A stretch of DNA of 52,995 nt from Parachitinimonas caeni (lineage in GTDB: Bacteria > Pseudomonadota > Gammaproteobacteria > Burkholderiales > Chitinimonadaceae), in assembly GCF_030129945.1 (NCBI RefSeq), contig NZ_JARRAF010000033.1:1-52995 (forward strand). Reading direction: 5' to 3'. Shown here in pieces: positions 1 through 8,729 of the stretch; the first letter of the stretch is position 1; every line of letters begins with the position of its first letter. A program made the position numbers and the translations under genes. The notes under the pieces were generated by a model, which did no database searches, was not told the origin of the DNA, and saw only the letters and a list, made by a program, of their open reading frames with translations.

Positions 1-123
1 GATTTGGGCCTGCTGCCGCGTTAAAAATCGCTTGCTTAGCCCACTAAGCGGCGCGCTTTTCGCCTTGCATCAGGCCCAAATCCGACGAAACGCGATCCGG
101 AAATAAAATGTCAACAGAGCCTA
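1..123. repeat. Partial copy of palindromic repeat family with inverted ends (cut by window start)
   Basis: This stretch is the reverse complement, with only about three differences, of the left half of the complete copy at 19944-20203. The last 27 bases (97-123) are the terminal inverted repeat and match that copy's left end exactly. The body contains the outer arms of the first palindromic module (GGGCCTG and CAGGCCC) around an inner hairpin (CTTAG and CTAAG type). The element continues to the left, outside the window. No coding sequence is visible in it. Confidence 0.85.
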
Positions 124-238
124 GGTTCTGCAAACATTACGTCAACTGAACCTAACTCAAACAGAACCAAACTGGCGCGATGGGTAAGTAAAGTGCCTAT
201 ACCGCTCAATTTCAGACCAATCTGCTGTCGCCAGATTA

Positions 239-326
239 TAGGCTCTGTTGGCGTTTTCTTTTCCGGTTGCGGTGTGCTACACCCCCGGCAACGCGGGTTG
301 CTGGGGATACGATCAACAGCGCCTGA
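239..326. repeat. Short degenerate copy of the same repeat family
   Basis: It starts with TA followed by GGCTCTGTTGGCGTTTT, close to the terminal repeat of the family, and ends with TCAACAGCGCCTGA, a decayed version of the opposite end. The roughly 88-bp element has a different, GC-rich interior. The bases between 122 and 180 also contain scattered decayed ends (TAGGTTCTG, GAACCTA, CAGAACC), so this area looks like several overlapping or eroded insertions downstream of the M16 gene. Confidence 0.6.
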
Positions 327-358
327 GCAACTGCACGGATGTGGGGTCACGCGCGGGA

Positions 359-3145
359 TCAGTCGTCCTCATCCTGTGGCGCCTTCAGTGTGTTTTCTGC
401 AGCCTTACCTGAAAAATTGCCGGCAACGGCAATCGTCAGACGGTCGGCATCCAGATATTTGCGCAAAGCGGCGTTGACTTCAGCGAGCGTCAATTTTTCG
501 ATGCGGGCCAGATTGTCTTCAATTTCACCAATTGGCACGCCATACCGCAGGTTTTCAACCAGCGCCCCCAGCATGCCACCTTCAAAGGCAAGGTTCTGAC
601 GCATCTGCCGGATGACGCCTTGCTTGGCAGCTTCGAACTCGGCTTCGGTGAAACCTTCCTGGCGTGCGTGCGCAATCTCCTGTTTGACGGCCGCCTCAAC
701 CTGCTGCCGCTTGTCTGGCGCAAAGCTCACCACAATCGACCAGATCGCGTATTGGTCGAGGCGGTCCAGATTCAGGCTGCTGTTGACATGGTAGGTCAGC
801 CCGTCTTTCTCGCGCAGACGCAACCACAAACGGGAGCTGTTGTCGCCTCCCAGCAAACTGTTGGCAAAAGCCAGCGCATAGCGATCCGGATGCGAGTAGG
901 CCACCGGCAAATAGGCCCGTGCTTCATAGCTGGCATTGGCTTTGTCGGGAGTTTCTCGCAGAAAATAGGCCGGCTTTACGTCATGATAAGGGTCGGGGGT
1001 GTCCTGATATGGCTTTTTGCCAGTCCAGTCACCAAATGTGGTGTTTAGCTGGTTGCGGACTGATGCTGGATCGAACGCGCCAACCAGTACGACTTCCCCG
1101 GTGCCACCGCCAAAATACTGGTCGTAGAGTTTCTGGACATCGGCCAGAGTGAGGCGCTCCAGCTGGCTGCGGAGTGCTTTGCGGGTCCAGTTGTGCAAAG
1201 GGTCACTGTCGGGACGCCAGCCTTCGAAGTGCTTGTCCAGAGCGCGATCTGCCAATGTGCTGGGCTCTGTTTCCGGCTTGGAGAGGCGATCCATCCAGCG
1301 TGCCTTGGTCAAGTCGAACTCTTTCTGGGTGAGCTTGGGCTCGCGCACGACCTCTCGCATCAACGCCAGCAAGCCGGCCAGCTTATCCTGCTTGCTACGG
1401 AAGTTCAGTGTCAGACCACCAGCATGGGCATGGATGTGATAAGTCGATTCGAGCTTGTTGGCTTCAAGTTCCAGAGCTGCTTTGTCGCGATGCTGGGTTG
1501 CGGTATTGAGCAGGCTGCCCAGCATTCGCCCGGCTACGTAGTTTTGATGGCGTTCCAGTGGCAAGCCAAAGCGCAGCTGGATGCGACCATAAACCGCATT
1601 CTGCCGGGTCTTCTTTGGCAGGAGGGCGTATTGGAGGCCGCTGCTGCCCTGGCTTTTCAACGTGCGCGCTTCGATGACTGACGCTTTGGGCTCAATGACC
1701 TCACCTTCATCCACTTGCCGCTTGCTTTGATAATGCTTCGCCAATTCTGCGATATCCGGGGCGGCCGTCACTTCGCTGCGATCCGGTCGGACAGTTGGCA
1801 GGAATTGACCGAGGGTGCGGTTGTCTGCCTTGAAGTATTTCTCGGCAACCCGCTGTAGATCCTGCCGGGTCACCTGTTCGACCAGATCCCGTCGGATAAA
1901 GGCATAGCGCCAGTCTCCATACAGCGCAAACCAGGAAGCTTCATTGACCTGGGCATGTGCACTGCCATTCCAGTTCTCCCAGCGCTTGAGCGTGGCTTGC
2001 CTGGCTTCAGTGAATTCCTGTTCGGTAATCGGCTGTTGCGCAAAGCCCTCCAGCGCTGCAGTCATGGCCTTCTGTGTGGCCGTGGCATCGGCATCTTTAG
2101 GCAGGCTCAGACCGAACTGGATCAGCCAGGGATCGCTACGGCATTCCAGATTGGCCCATTCGGATACGGCCAGCTTTTTTTCGACCAACTGTGTCTGTAG
2201 CCGGCCATTTTTTTGATTCGCGAGAACGACGGTGAGCATTTCCAGCGCCGGGAAATCGGGGTGCATGCAGGAGGGGGCATGGTAGCCGAGCAAGGTGATC
2301 GCATCGGTGCCGGGGCGTTTGAGTTCAACGTAGCGCGAACCTTCCTGTACCGGCTCGACCGGGTAGTAGCGTTTTAGGGCTACTGAAGGTTTCGAAATGG
2401 CACCAAAGTGCTTCTCGATCGACTTGAGTGTGGCGGCAAGGTCGAATTTCCCTGATACCACCAGCACGGCATTGTCGGGACGGTAGTAGCGTTGGTAGAA
2501 AGCGCGCAACCGGTTGATATCGGTGTTCTCGATCTGGTCTCGATGGCCAATGACCGGATCGCGATAGGGATGCGCCGTCAGTGCCGCAGCCGACATCTGC
2601 CGCCAGAGCACCCAGCCGGGTTGATTTTCTCCGCGCTCCCACTCGTTTCTGACCACAGGCATTTCGGTAACAAGCGCTTCCTTGGAAATCAGCGCATTCA
2701 CCATGCGGTCGGCTTCCATGCCTAGAGACCAGTCGAGTGTTGATTGATCCGTAGCAAACGATTCAAAGTAAAAAGTCTGGTCTGCTGTGGTGATGGCATT
2801 GCTGTTCAATCCGCGCTTGCGCACTTCCCCCCGGATATCGGGCAACGAGGGCGTGCCTTTGAACAGCATGTGCTCCAGCAAATGCGCCATGCCCGATTCA
2901 CCCCGATCCTCATCTTTGGCTCCGACGCCGTAACGGATGACGACAGAGGTGACCGGGTTGCTGTCATCCGGAGCCAGCAAGACCAGCAGCCCGTTATCCA
3001 GCCTGTACTCACGCACACTTTCTACCGTAACGCCGGGCTTGAGCGTAGCGGCAAGGCTGGGAGTGCAAGGGTTAAAGGCCAGAGCGACGATGAGGCTGGT
3101 CAGTACAGTTTTGAAGGGTTTCAAGGTGAATTCCAGTGCAAGCAT
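359..3145 (-). CDS. Exported M16-family zinc metalloprotease (pitrilysin-like, two M16 halves)
   Basis: A 928-residue protein when started at the ATG at 3145. That start gives a signal peptide (hydrophobic stretch about 13-25, ending in SLAA). The zinc motif of inverted type is HLLEH at residues 88-92, followed by FKGT, typical of the active N-terminal M16 domain. A second M16 half without the motif fills the C-terminal portion, as in two-domain periplasmic M16 peptidases such as PqqL-type proteins. The open frame extends upstream to 3328 only by reading through a repeat element, so that extension is not taken as protein. The repeat ends 18 bp upstream of the start codon, so promoter and leader probably lie within or beyond the element. 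No clear Shine-Dalgarno sequence is seen. The likely role is periplasmic peptide degradation; the substrate is unknown. Confidence 0.9.
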   Translation of the reverse strand: MLALEFTLKPFKTVLTSLIVALAFNPCTPSLAATLKPGVTVESVREYRLDNGLLVLLAPDDSNPVTSVVIRYGVGAKDEDRGESGMAHLLEHMLFKGTPSLPDIRGEVRKRGLNSNAITTADQTFYFESFATDQSTLDWSLGMEADRMVNALISKEALVTEMPVVRNEWERGENQPGWVLWRQMSAAALTAHPYRDPVIGHRDQIENTDINRLRAFYQRYYRPDNAVLVVSGKFDLAATLKSIEKHFGAISKPSVALKRYYPVEPVQEGSRYVELKRPGTDAITLLGYHAPSCMHPDFPALEMLTVVLANQKNGRLQTQLVEKKLAVSEWANLECRSDPWLIQFGLSLPKDADATATQKAMTAALEGFAQQPITEQEFTEARQATLKRWENWNGSAHAQVNEASWFALYGDWRYAFIRRDLVEQVTRQDLQRVAEKYFKADNRTLGQFLPTVRPDRSEVTAAPDIAELAKHYQSKRQVDEGEVIEPKASVIEARTLKSQGSSGLQYALLPKKTRQNAVYGRIQLRFGLPLERHQNYVAGRMLGSLLNTATQHRDKAALELEANKLESTYHIHAHAGGLTLNFRSKQDKLAGLLALMREVVREPKLTQKEFDLTKARWMDRLSKPETEPSTLADRALDKHFEGWRPDSDPLHNWTRKALRSQLERLTLADVQKLYDQYFGGGTGEVVLVGAFDPASVRNQLNTTFGDWTGKKPYQDTPDPYHDVKPAYFLRETPDKANASYEARAYLPVAYSHPDRYALAFANSLLGGDNSSRLWLRLREKDGLTYHVNSSLNLDRLDQYAIWSIVVSFAPDKRQQVEAAVKQEIAHARQEGFTEAEFEAAKQGVIRQMRQNLAFEGGMLGALVENLRYGVPIGEIEDNLARIEKLTLAEVNAALRKYLDADRLTIAVAGNFSGKAAENTLKAPQDEDD

Positions 3146-3162
3146 TTGTAATTTGAAACAAC

Positions 3163-3504
3163 TAGGCTCTGTTGACGTTTTGTTTCCGGTCGCGCCGGGC
3201 CGAGTTTTGGGGCGGGTGCTATACCCGCAAGGAGTAGGCCGTGGCTGGTAAGGGGCTAAAGCCCCAACTACCACGCGCGTGCACGGCATCCGATTCGAAT
3301 AACACCGAACCGCAATCATCGACACCAACTACCACGCGCGTGCACGGCATCCCCTTGGCGGGGACGCAGGGTTTCGCCGGAAATGGCCTGGCCCTGTGTT
3401 GCAGAGCGCCCGCATAGCATAATGGCTATGCGGCGCGCTCTGCGCTTTGCCCCTGGCGGTTTTCCGGCGAAGCGCAGCTGCAAACCTAACTTCAACAGAA
3501 CCTA
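3163..3504. repeat. 342-bp copy of the repeat family with distinct interior
   Basis: The left end (3163-3189) is the canonical terminus TAGGCTCTGTTGACGTTTT... and the right end (about 3480-3504) is a decayed inverse ending CAACAGAACCTA. The interior differs from the copy at 19944-20203. It shares the GAGTTTTGGGGC block and a GGGTTTCGCCGG block, and adds a strong hairpin around 3403-3450 (arms GCAGAGCGC.CGCATAGC and GCTATGCG..GCGCTCTGC). It also contains two 28-bp direct repeats. It separates the M16 gene from fdxA; no gene is seen in 3146-3665. Confidence 0.75.
3264..3352. repeat. Two 28-bp direct repeats with a 33-bp spacer
   Basis: Positions 3264-3291 and 3325-3352 are identical over 28 bases, each containing the 10-bp palindrome CACGCGCGTG. 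They lie inside the 3163-3504 repeat element. There are only two units and no cas genes nearby, so they look like an internal duplication of the element and not a CRISPR array. Confidence 0.8.
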
Positions 3505-3617
3505 AACAAATTAAATGACATCAGGTAAGCAGATAGATGACGTGCAGCAACTACCCATACCGGCCGGTATCGACATGGCCAGAGCAGATAAAGTTGCCAC
3601 AGCCCATTACAAAAGCA

Positions 3618-3642
3618 AACGCCCGGCACATGGCCGGGCGTT
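3618..3642 (-). terminator. Rho-independent terminator after fdxA
   Basis: A perfect 10-bp stem (3618-3627 with 3633-3642, arm AACGCCCGGC), loop of 5. On the minus strand it is followed by a T-rich stretch, 24 bases after the fdxA stop. Confidence 0.85.
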
Positions 3643-3665
3643 GAGAAGCAAATATAGCGTGGATA

Positions 3666-4004
3666 TTAGCCGCCGTTGCGGTCAAGCTGATCGAGCTTGC
3701 CTTTTACCGACGCCCACTGTTCGTGATCAGGTAGCGGATCTTTCTTCTCGACAATCGGCGTCCAGCTTGGCAGCTTGGCCAGATCGGCGTTCAGCTTGAT
3801 ATAAATCTGCTGGTCGGCCGGTACATCATCTTCCGCGTAAATGGCCTCGACCGGGCATTCGGCCACACACAAGGTGCAGTCGATGCACTCGTCCGGATCA
3901 ATCACCAGAAAATTCGGGCCTTCACGAAAGCAGTCAACCGGACAAACATCAACACAGTCGGTATATTTGCACTTGATACAGGCTTCAGTCACTACATAGG
4001 TCAT
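3666..4004 (-). CDS. fdxA: 7Fe-type ferredoxin FdxA
   Basis: A 112-residue small electron-transfer protein. Cysteines follow the two-cluster pattern: [17 protein letters not shown] near residues 9-25, then [12 protein letters not shown] near 40-51, as in bacterial FdxA proteins that bind one 3Fe-4S and one 4Fe-4S cluster. The C-terminal extension of about 50 residues is normal for the family. It is transcribed away from gluQ, with about 105 bp between start codons, and ends at its own terminator. Probably cytoplasmic; redox partners cannot be told from sequence. Confidence 0.95.
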   Translation of the reverse strand: MTYVVTEACIKCKYTDCVDVCPVDCFREGPNFLVIDPDECIDCTLCVAECPVEAIYAEDDVPADQQIYIKLNADLAKLPSWTPIVEKKDPLPDHEQWASVKGKLDQLDRNGG

Positions 4005-4109
4005 GGCGCATCCTTATGCGAGGCGCGGGGGCTGAATTCCCCCATCAAATTATTCAGTTCATGGCGAGCAATTTTACCAGAAGCCATCCCTGTCAGACCG
4101 AAAAACACG

Positions 4110-5033
4110 ATGTCCATTCCAGCCGATCCGACACAAGCGTCGCTAAGAATATATCGCGGCCGCTTTGCCCCCAGTCCAACTGGATTACTCCACAGTGGCT
4201 CCTTGATTGCTGCCGTCGCCAGTTATCTTGATGCCAGAACTTCGGGCGGACAATGGTTTGTTCGCATGGAGGATCTCGATCCCCCAAGAGAAGTACCCGG
4301 CGCGGCGGCGAATATTCTGCAAACACTGGAGGCGTTTGGCTTTGAGTGGAATGGTGAAGTCATCTACCAAAGCCGTCGCCTCGACTACTATCGGCAGGCA
4401 CTCGACAGGCTGGCTGCACTCGGATTGTCCTACCCTTGCGGCTGCACTCGCAAGGAAATTGCCGATTCAGCAATTTCTGGCATTGAAGGCCCAATATATC
4501 CGGGCACTTGCCGGAATGGCTTGCCTGTGGGCAAGCTGGCCCGAGCATGGCGCTTCAAAGCACCCGATATACAAATAGGCTTTCATGACAGATTGATGGG
4601 ATACCAAATACAGAATCTGTATCGTGAGATTGGCGATTTTGTATTACTGCGTGCAGATGGATATTTTGCATATCAACTCGCAGTGGTAATCGATGACGCA
4701 GAACAACAAATTACCGACATTGTGCGAGGGGCTGATCTGATTGATTCAACCCCTCGCCAAATTGCCATTCAACGTGCCCTCGGCATTCCTCAGCCAAGCT
4801 ATCTGCATCTACCGGTATTGGTAAACGACAAAGGCGAAAAACTCAGTAAGCAGACATTGGCCCCCGCACTGGACATCTCTGAAGTGTCTGGTCAATTAGT
4901 ATTTACATTACAAAGACTTGGACAAAATCCTCCGGTGGGGTTGATCAAAGCATCTGTTGCAGAGGTTTGGAAATGGGCATTTTCTCATTGGAAATCTGCT
5001 GAAATTCCACGACAACGATCATTCCAATACTGA
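4110..5033 (+). CDS. gluQ: Glutamyl-Q tRNA(Asp) synthetase
   Basis: A 307-residue homologue of the catalytic half of glutamyl-tRNA synthetase. It activates glutamate and attaches it to queuosine at position 34 of tRNA(Asp). The class I signature is present as FAPSPTGLLHSGSL (HIGH-like) near residue 19, and the second signature as KLSKQ near 253. A zinc site (CGC, later Y and C, residues about 108-133) is typical. No anticodon-binding domain follows, which distinguishes it from GltX. Start at the ATG at 4110. Confidence 0.94.
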   Translation: MSIPADPTQASLRIYRGRFAPSPTGLLHSGSLIAAVASYLDARTSGGQWFVRMEDLDPPREVPGAAANILQTLEAFGFEWNGEVIYQSRRLDYYRQALDRLAALGLSYPCGCTRKEIADSAISGIEGPIYPGTCRNGLPVGKLARAWRFKAPDIQIGFHDRLMGYQIQNLYREIGDFVLLRADGYFAYQLAVVIDDAEQQITDIVRGADLIDSTPRQIAIQRALGIPQPSYLHLPVLVNDKGEKLSKQTLAPALDISEVSGQLVFTLQRLGQNPPVGLIKASVAEVWKWAFSHWKSAEIPRQRSFQY

Positions 5034-5318
5034 CAAGATTGCAAGTGGCGTCTACGCTGTATTCGAGGATGGTTCCTGACGACGCGTGACGTCCGGCGAT
5101 TTTCGTTGCATATACGACAATGCCAAGCCCAGCGCGGCTTCATGCAAAATGAATACGCCAACGTCATCTATGTCTTTGAAATGTTAGGGACTATCAGTTT
5201 TTTCTTTTAGAAAAGCGAACTTGGTGTACTAAACTGAGGAAGGCTCTCAGCTTGCGTGGCTAAATCCATGATGTTATTTTACTTGTCCCAATTTGCATGC
5301 CAAAAAAAGGGTGGAGCT

Positions 5319-8111
5319 GTGCATATCAAATCAAAACTTAAAGCATGTGCTGTGGCCGTAGCACTGGCCAACGTGCCTTTCGCCGTGAATGCCGCAGGGC
5401 TTGGACGACTCAATGTGCTGTCGGGCCTTGGCCAGCCGCTTCGCGCAGAAATTGATTTGGTTGCCATCCAGCCCGGTGAAGCCGAATCGCTAAAAGCATC
5501 GCTGGCATCTCCGGAAGCTTATAAGGATGCGCAAATCGAATATCCCTCCTCGTCGCTAGGTTTGCGCTTTAGTATCGAGAAGCGAGCATCAGGTCAATAT
5601 TATGTGGCGGTAAAATCCAATCAGTCGGTAAATGAGCCATTTATAGATGTGCTGGTCGAACTGAAATGGGAAGGTGGCCGGGTATTAAGAGAATATTCTG
5701 CGCTACTTGATCCCGTTGGATATACCCCAGGGAAATCTGCAGAAGCGCCTGTTTCTCCAGTAGTTTCAAACCAGAAAAAAACGGGTGAAACAAATAAAGA
5801 AATGCCGCCGGCCAGCAAACCTGCTCCCGAGCCGCAAGCATCTTCTGATCTGCTCGAAGGTGATAGCCATGAAGTTAAGGCTGGCGAATCGCTGTCATCA
5901 ATCGCACGCAAATTCCAGCCAGAGGGTATCAGTCTGGAGCAGATGCTGGTTGGCCTCTATCGCGCCAATCCCGACGCCTTTGACGGCAAGAACATGAATC
6001 GCCTGCGCAAAGGCAAGATTCTGAAGATTCCTGGTAAAGAGACGCTGGCAGAAGTTACCAAGCCTGCAGCCGCCAAGGAAATCAGGGTTCAGTCGGAGAA
6101 CTGGCGTAGCTATCGCGGCAAGCTGGCTGACATGGTTAGCAAGAGTGGCGCGTCTGAGCAGGAAAAGAATGCTGGAGCCGGCAAGATTACTGCCAAAGTT
6201 GAAGATAAGGCTGCTGCAGAGTCACAGCCCGGCAAGGGCAGCCTGAAGGTTTCCAAGGATGAGGCAGGTACCAAGTCGCTCAAAGACAAAATCCGCAGTC
6301 TTGAGGAGGAAGCGGTAGCTCGCCAGAAAGCGTTGGATGAGTCCAAGCAGCGCGTTTCCGAGCTTGAAAAGAACGTCAGCAAGATGCAGCAGCTGATGGA
6401 GTTGAAGAGTCAGAAGGGCGCGGATATGCAAAGCCATGCTCAGGCCAAGCCTGAGCAGAAGGCAGAGGCTAAGCCAGAGACAAAAAAGCCCGAGCAGGTG
6501 AAGCCCACTGAGCCTGCAAAGGCAGAGGCCAAGCCTGCTACGACCGAAAAGCCCGCTGCTGTTGAAGCCAAGCCGGAAGCCAAACCAGTTGAGCCCACAC
6601 CGCCAGCGGTTAAACCTGCTGATGCGGCCGGTGACCACAAGCCTACCGATGCAGCGACAGCTCAGCCCGCTGTGACTGAGCCACCACCTGCGCCTGCTGC
6701 TCAGCCACCAAAACCCAAGAAGCCCAAGATCGTTGCTCCGCCGCCGGAGCCGGAAGAGTCTTTGCTTGATAACCCCCTCGTGTTGGGGGGGGGGGCCTTG
6801 GTCGGTCTTGGAGGGATTGGTGGGTTGGTGATGTGGCTATTGCGGCGTCGCAAGCGCAATACCTTTGACGACAGCATAATTACTGGTAGCGACCTTAAGT
6901 CGAATACTGTTTTGGGTAATACCGGTGGCGCAGTGATCAGTACTGGGGTTACTGAAAATTCGTTTCTCACCGACTTCAGTCGTGAAGGTCTTGGCACGAT
7001 CGATACGGACGAGGTAGATCCGATCGCTGAGGCGGAAGTCTATATGGCCTATGGTCGTGATGCCCAGGCTGAGGAAATTTTGAAGGACGCGCTGGCCAAA
7101 GATGCAGGCAGGCATGAGGTTAGGCTGAAGCTGCTTGAAATTTATAGCATGCGCAAGAACGCAAGTGCGTTTGAGGCTTTGGCTACCGATTTGCATACCG
7201 CAACTAAGGGGAGTGGTCCTGTATGGGCGCAAGCGGCTGAGATGGGTAGGGCGCTTGACCCGCAGAATCAGCTTTATTCTCAGTCGGCTGCCGCTGACAG
7301 TGCCCCTTCTCTTGATAAAACAGTTGTCTTGGGTGTGGGTGCGGCAGGCGTTGCTGCAGCGGCGGCAGTAGGTATGGGTCAGACAACCAAGATGGCTAGC
7401 TCGCCTGTTGCGGCTGCTGTTGCTGAGGCAGGCAGCGATCTTGATTTTGAGTTGGATTTTGCAGCGGGTAATGGTAGTCAAGCTGCTGCGGCAGTGCCCG
7501 CTGCCTCTGATCTGGATTTTGATCTGGGAGCGGGTGGTCTGGATATGCCCGCCAGTGCTGAGTTGGACGTTCCCCAGGCCATGCCAGAGTTAGATGTCAG
7601 CATGGATTTTGGTGATAGCGCCATGTCTAATCCCCCGTCTTTGACTGAAGAGGCGTCTGCAGGGGATGGTGCTGGCATGTTGTCGCTGGATATTCCTCTG
7701 GACATGGGGTCGGCTAGCGCACCCGCAGTACCTTCTTTGGATGAGTCGCTGGATCTTTCCATGCCAGATCTTGACTTGGGTGGTGGTGCTGAGTTGTCGC
7801 AGGCCGATGATGCCTCCCTCGACTTCAATTTTGATCTTGGCGCAGATGCGGCTCCTGCTTCGGCCACTGCTGGGGGAGCTGCCGACCTGAATCTTGATTT
7901 GGGGATGCCCATCGAAGAGGTGAGTGGCGACGATATGTCGATGGACTTTGGCGGTGATTTGGATGATCCAGTCACCACCAAGATCGATTTGGCCAGAGCC
8001 TACATTGATATGGGTGATAAGGAAGGTGCCAAGGAGATACTGCAGGAAGCCTTGTCTGAGGGTAATCCAGAGCAGAAAGCCACGGCTCAGTCCTTGTTGG
8101 CTGGGTTATAA
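5319..8111 (+). CDS. fimV: FimV/HubP-like pilus and polarity protein
   Basis: About 930 residues. The chosen start is the GTG at 5319, preceded by AAAGGGTGGAG, which puts a clean signal peptide (about 1-26, ending NAAGLG) at the N-terminus; the open frame extends to 5256. Order of parts: FimV N-terminal domain (GLGRLNVLSGLGQPLRAEI), a LysM peptidoglycan-binding domain near 180-236, a coiled coil near 320-370, a long A/P/K/E-rich linker, one membrane segment near 485-508 followed by RRRKR, then a cytoplasmic acidic region with repeated DLDF-type motifs, and a C-terminal TPR-like FimV domain. In relatives it assembles type IV pili and marks the cell pole. An 11-G run encodes the start of the membrane segment (see findings). 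Confidence 0.92.
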   Translation: MHIKSKLKACAVAVALANVPFAVNAAGLGRLNVLSGLGQPLRAEIDLVAIQPGEAESLKASLASPEAYKDAQIEYPSSSLGLRFSIEKRASGQYYVAVKSNQSVNEPFIDVLVELKWEGGRVLREYSALLDPVGYTPGKSAEAPVSPVVSNQKKTGETNKEMPPASKPAPEPQASSDLLEGDSHEVKAGESLSSIARKFQPEGISLEQMLVGLYRANPDAFDGKNMNRLRKGKILKIPGKETLAEVTKPAAAKEIRVQSENWRSYRGKLADMVSKSGASEQEKNAGAGKITAKVEDKAAAESQPGKGSLKVSKDEAGTKSLKDKIRSLEEEAVARQKALDESKQRVSELEKNVSKMQQLMELKSQKGADMQSHAQAKPEQKAEAKPETKKPEQVKPTEPAKAEAKPATTEKPAAVEAKPEAKPVEPTPPAVKPADAAGDHKPTDAATAQPAVTEPPPAPAAQPPKPKKPKIVAPPPEPEESLLDNPLVLGGGALVGLGGIGGLVMWLLRRRKRNTFDDSIITGSDLKSNTVLGNTGGAVISTGVTENSFLTDFSREGLGTIDTDEVDPIAEAEVYMAYGRDAQAEEILKDALAKDAGRHEVRLKLLEIYSMRKNASAFEALATDLHTATKGSGPVWAQAAEMGRALDPQNQLYSQSAAADSAPSLDKTVVLGVGAAGVAAAAAVGMGQTTKMASSPVAAAVAEAGSDLDFELDFAAGNGSQAAAAVPAASDLDFDLGAGGLDMPASAELDVPQAMPELDVSMDFGDSAMSNPPSLTEEASAGDGAGMLSLDIPLDMGSASAPAVPSLDESLDLSMPDLDLGGGAELSQADDASLDFNFDLGADAAPASATAGGAADLNLDLGMPIEEVSGDDMSMDFGGDLDDPVTTKIDLARAYIDMGDKEGAKEILQEALSEGNPEQKATAQSLLAGL
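6785..6795 (+). repeat. Homopolymer of 11 G inside fimV
   Basis: Eleven consecutive G residues span the codons for L-G-G-G-A at the N-terminal edge of the FimV membrane segment. The tract is in frame here. Loss or gain of one G would frameshift the protein before its transmembrane and cytoplasmic parts. Confidence 0.9.
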
Positions 8112-8204
8112 GCAAGGCGTACAAAGATAGCACTTCATCCTGGCATAGCAATTATTGTCTGGATCACCCTGGCGTGTTGCCTCCCTTTCTGGGGCAACGC
8201 GCCA

Positions 8205-8729
8205 GTGTTGTTTCTGGGGGGCGCTTTGGTGCTGGTGGCTTCTCTATGCGATTGGCCTAGGTGGAGTGCGAGACTATCTAGACTTCGTTGGCTGGTGGTG
8301 GCCCTTTTCTTGGGTGAATTGCTCTCTGGCACGTTGATTGCCGGATTTTCATGGTACCGTTCGGCCCTGCATGCGGGGCTGGTATCATTTCGACTGTTGA
8401 TCCTACTGGCTGCACTCCACTGGTGTTTTGGAAGGGCTTCCTCATTGCGTTTGCTGCAGGGGCTTTGGTTTGCCATTTCCTGGCTTAAGGTGTTTCATGT
8501 TCCGGTTGAGACTCTGGTGGTCCGCCTGATGCTGGTCATGCAATACACCTTTGAGGTCAGACAGGGGAACAACCCATCAAGTCAGCTCGATCGATTGACT
8601 GATAAGGCAACTTGGGGTCAGACAGAGAGCAACTATGTGCTGGAACTGTGCCCCATAAAACTGGCTGACTGTTTCTTGGCGGGGATGTGGGTGATGTTTA
8701 TTGTGGGAGGCGTGGTTTGGGTAGGATAG
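8205..8729 (+). CDS. Small polytopic membrane protein, weakly EcfT/CbiQ-like
   Basis: A 174-residue protein with several hydrophobic segments, starting at GTG 8205. The frame is open right back to the fimV stop, so a more upstream non-ATG start (around 8127-8160, adding another hydrophobic segment) is possible. The stretch VPVETLVVRLMLVMQYTFE resembles the conserved helix of energy-coupling factor T components, but no A or S components are nearby, so this is only a hint. The stop overlaps the truA start by 13 bp, suggesting translational coupling in the fimV-truA-trp transcript. Confidence 0.62.
   Translation: MLFLGGALVLVASLCDWPRWSARLSRLRWLVVALFLGELLSGTLIAGFSWYRSALHAGLVSFRLLILLAALHWCFGRASSLRLLQGLWFAISWLKVFHVPVETLVVRLMLVMQYTFEVRQGNNPSSQLDRLTDKATWGQTESNYVLELCPIKLADCFLAGMWVMFIVGGVVWVG

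Noticed and set aside
3146-3328. N-terminal extension of the M16 protease frame up to 3328
   Set aside because: It translates the repeat element, lies before a proper signal peptide, and has no family similarity.
3264-3352. Possible CRISPR array (28-bp repeat, 33-bp spacer)
   Set aside because: Only two units, no further repeats, no cas genes, and both are inside a transposon-like element.
5034-5318. Possible gene remnant between gluQ and fimV
   Set aside because: Only short frames without ribosome sites or recognisable similarity; treated as intergenic.
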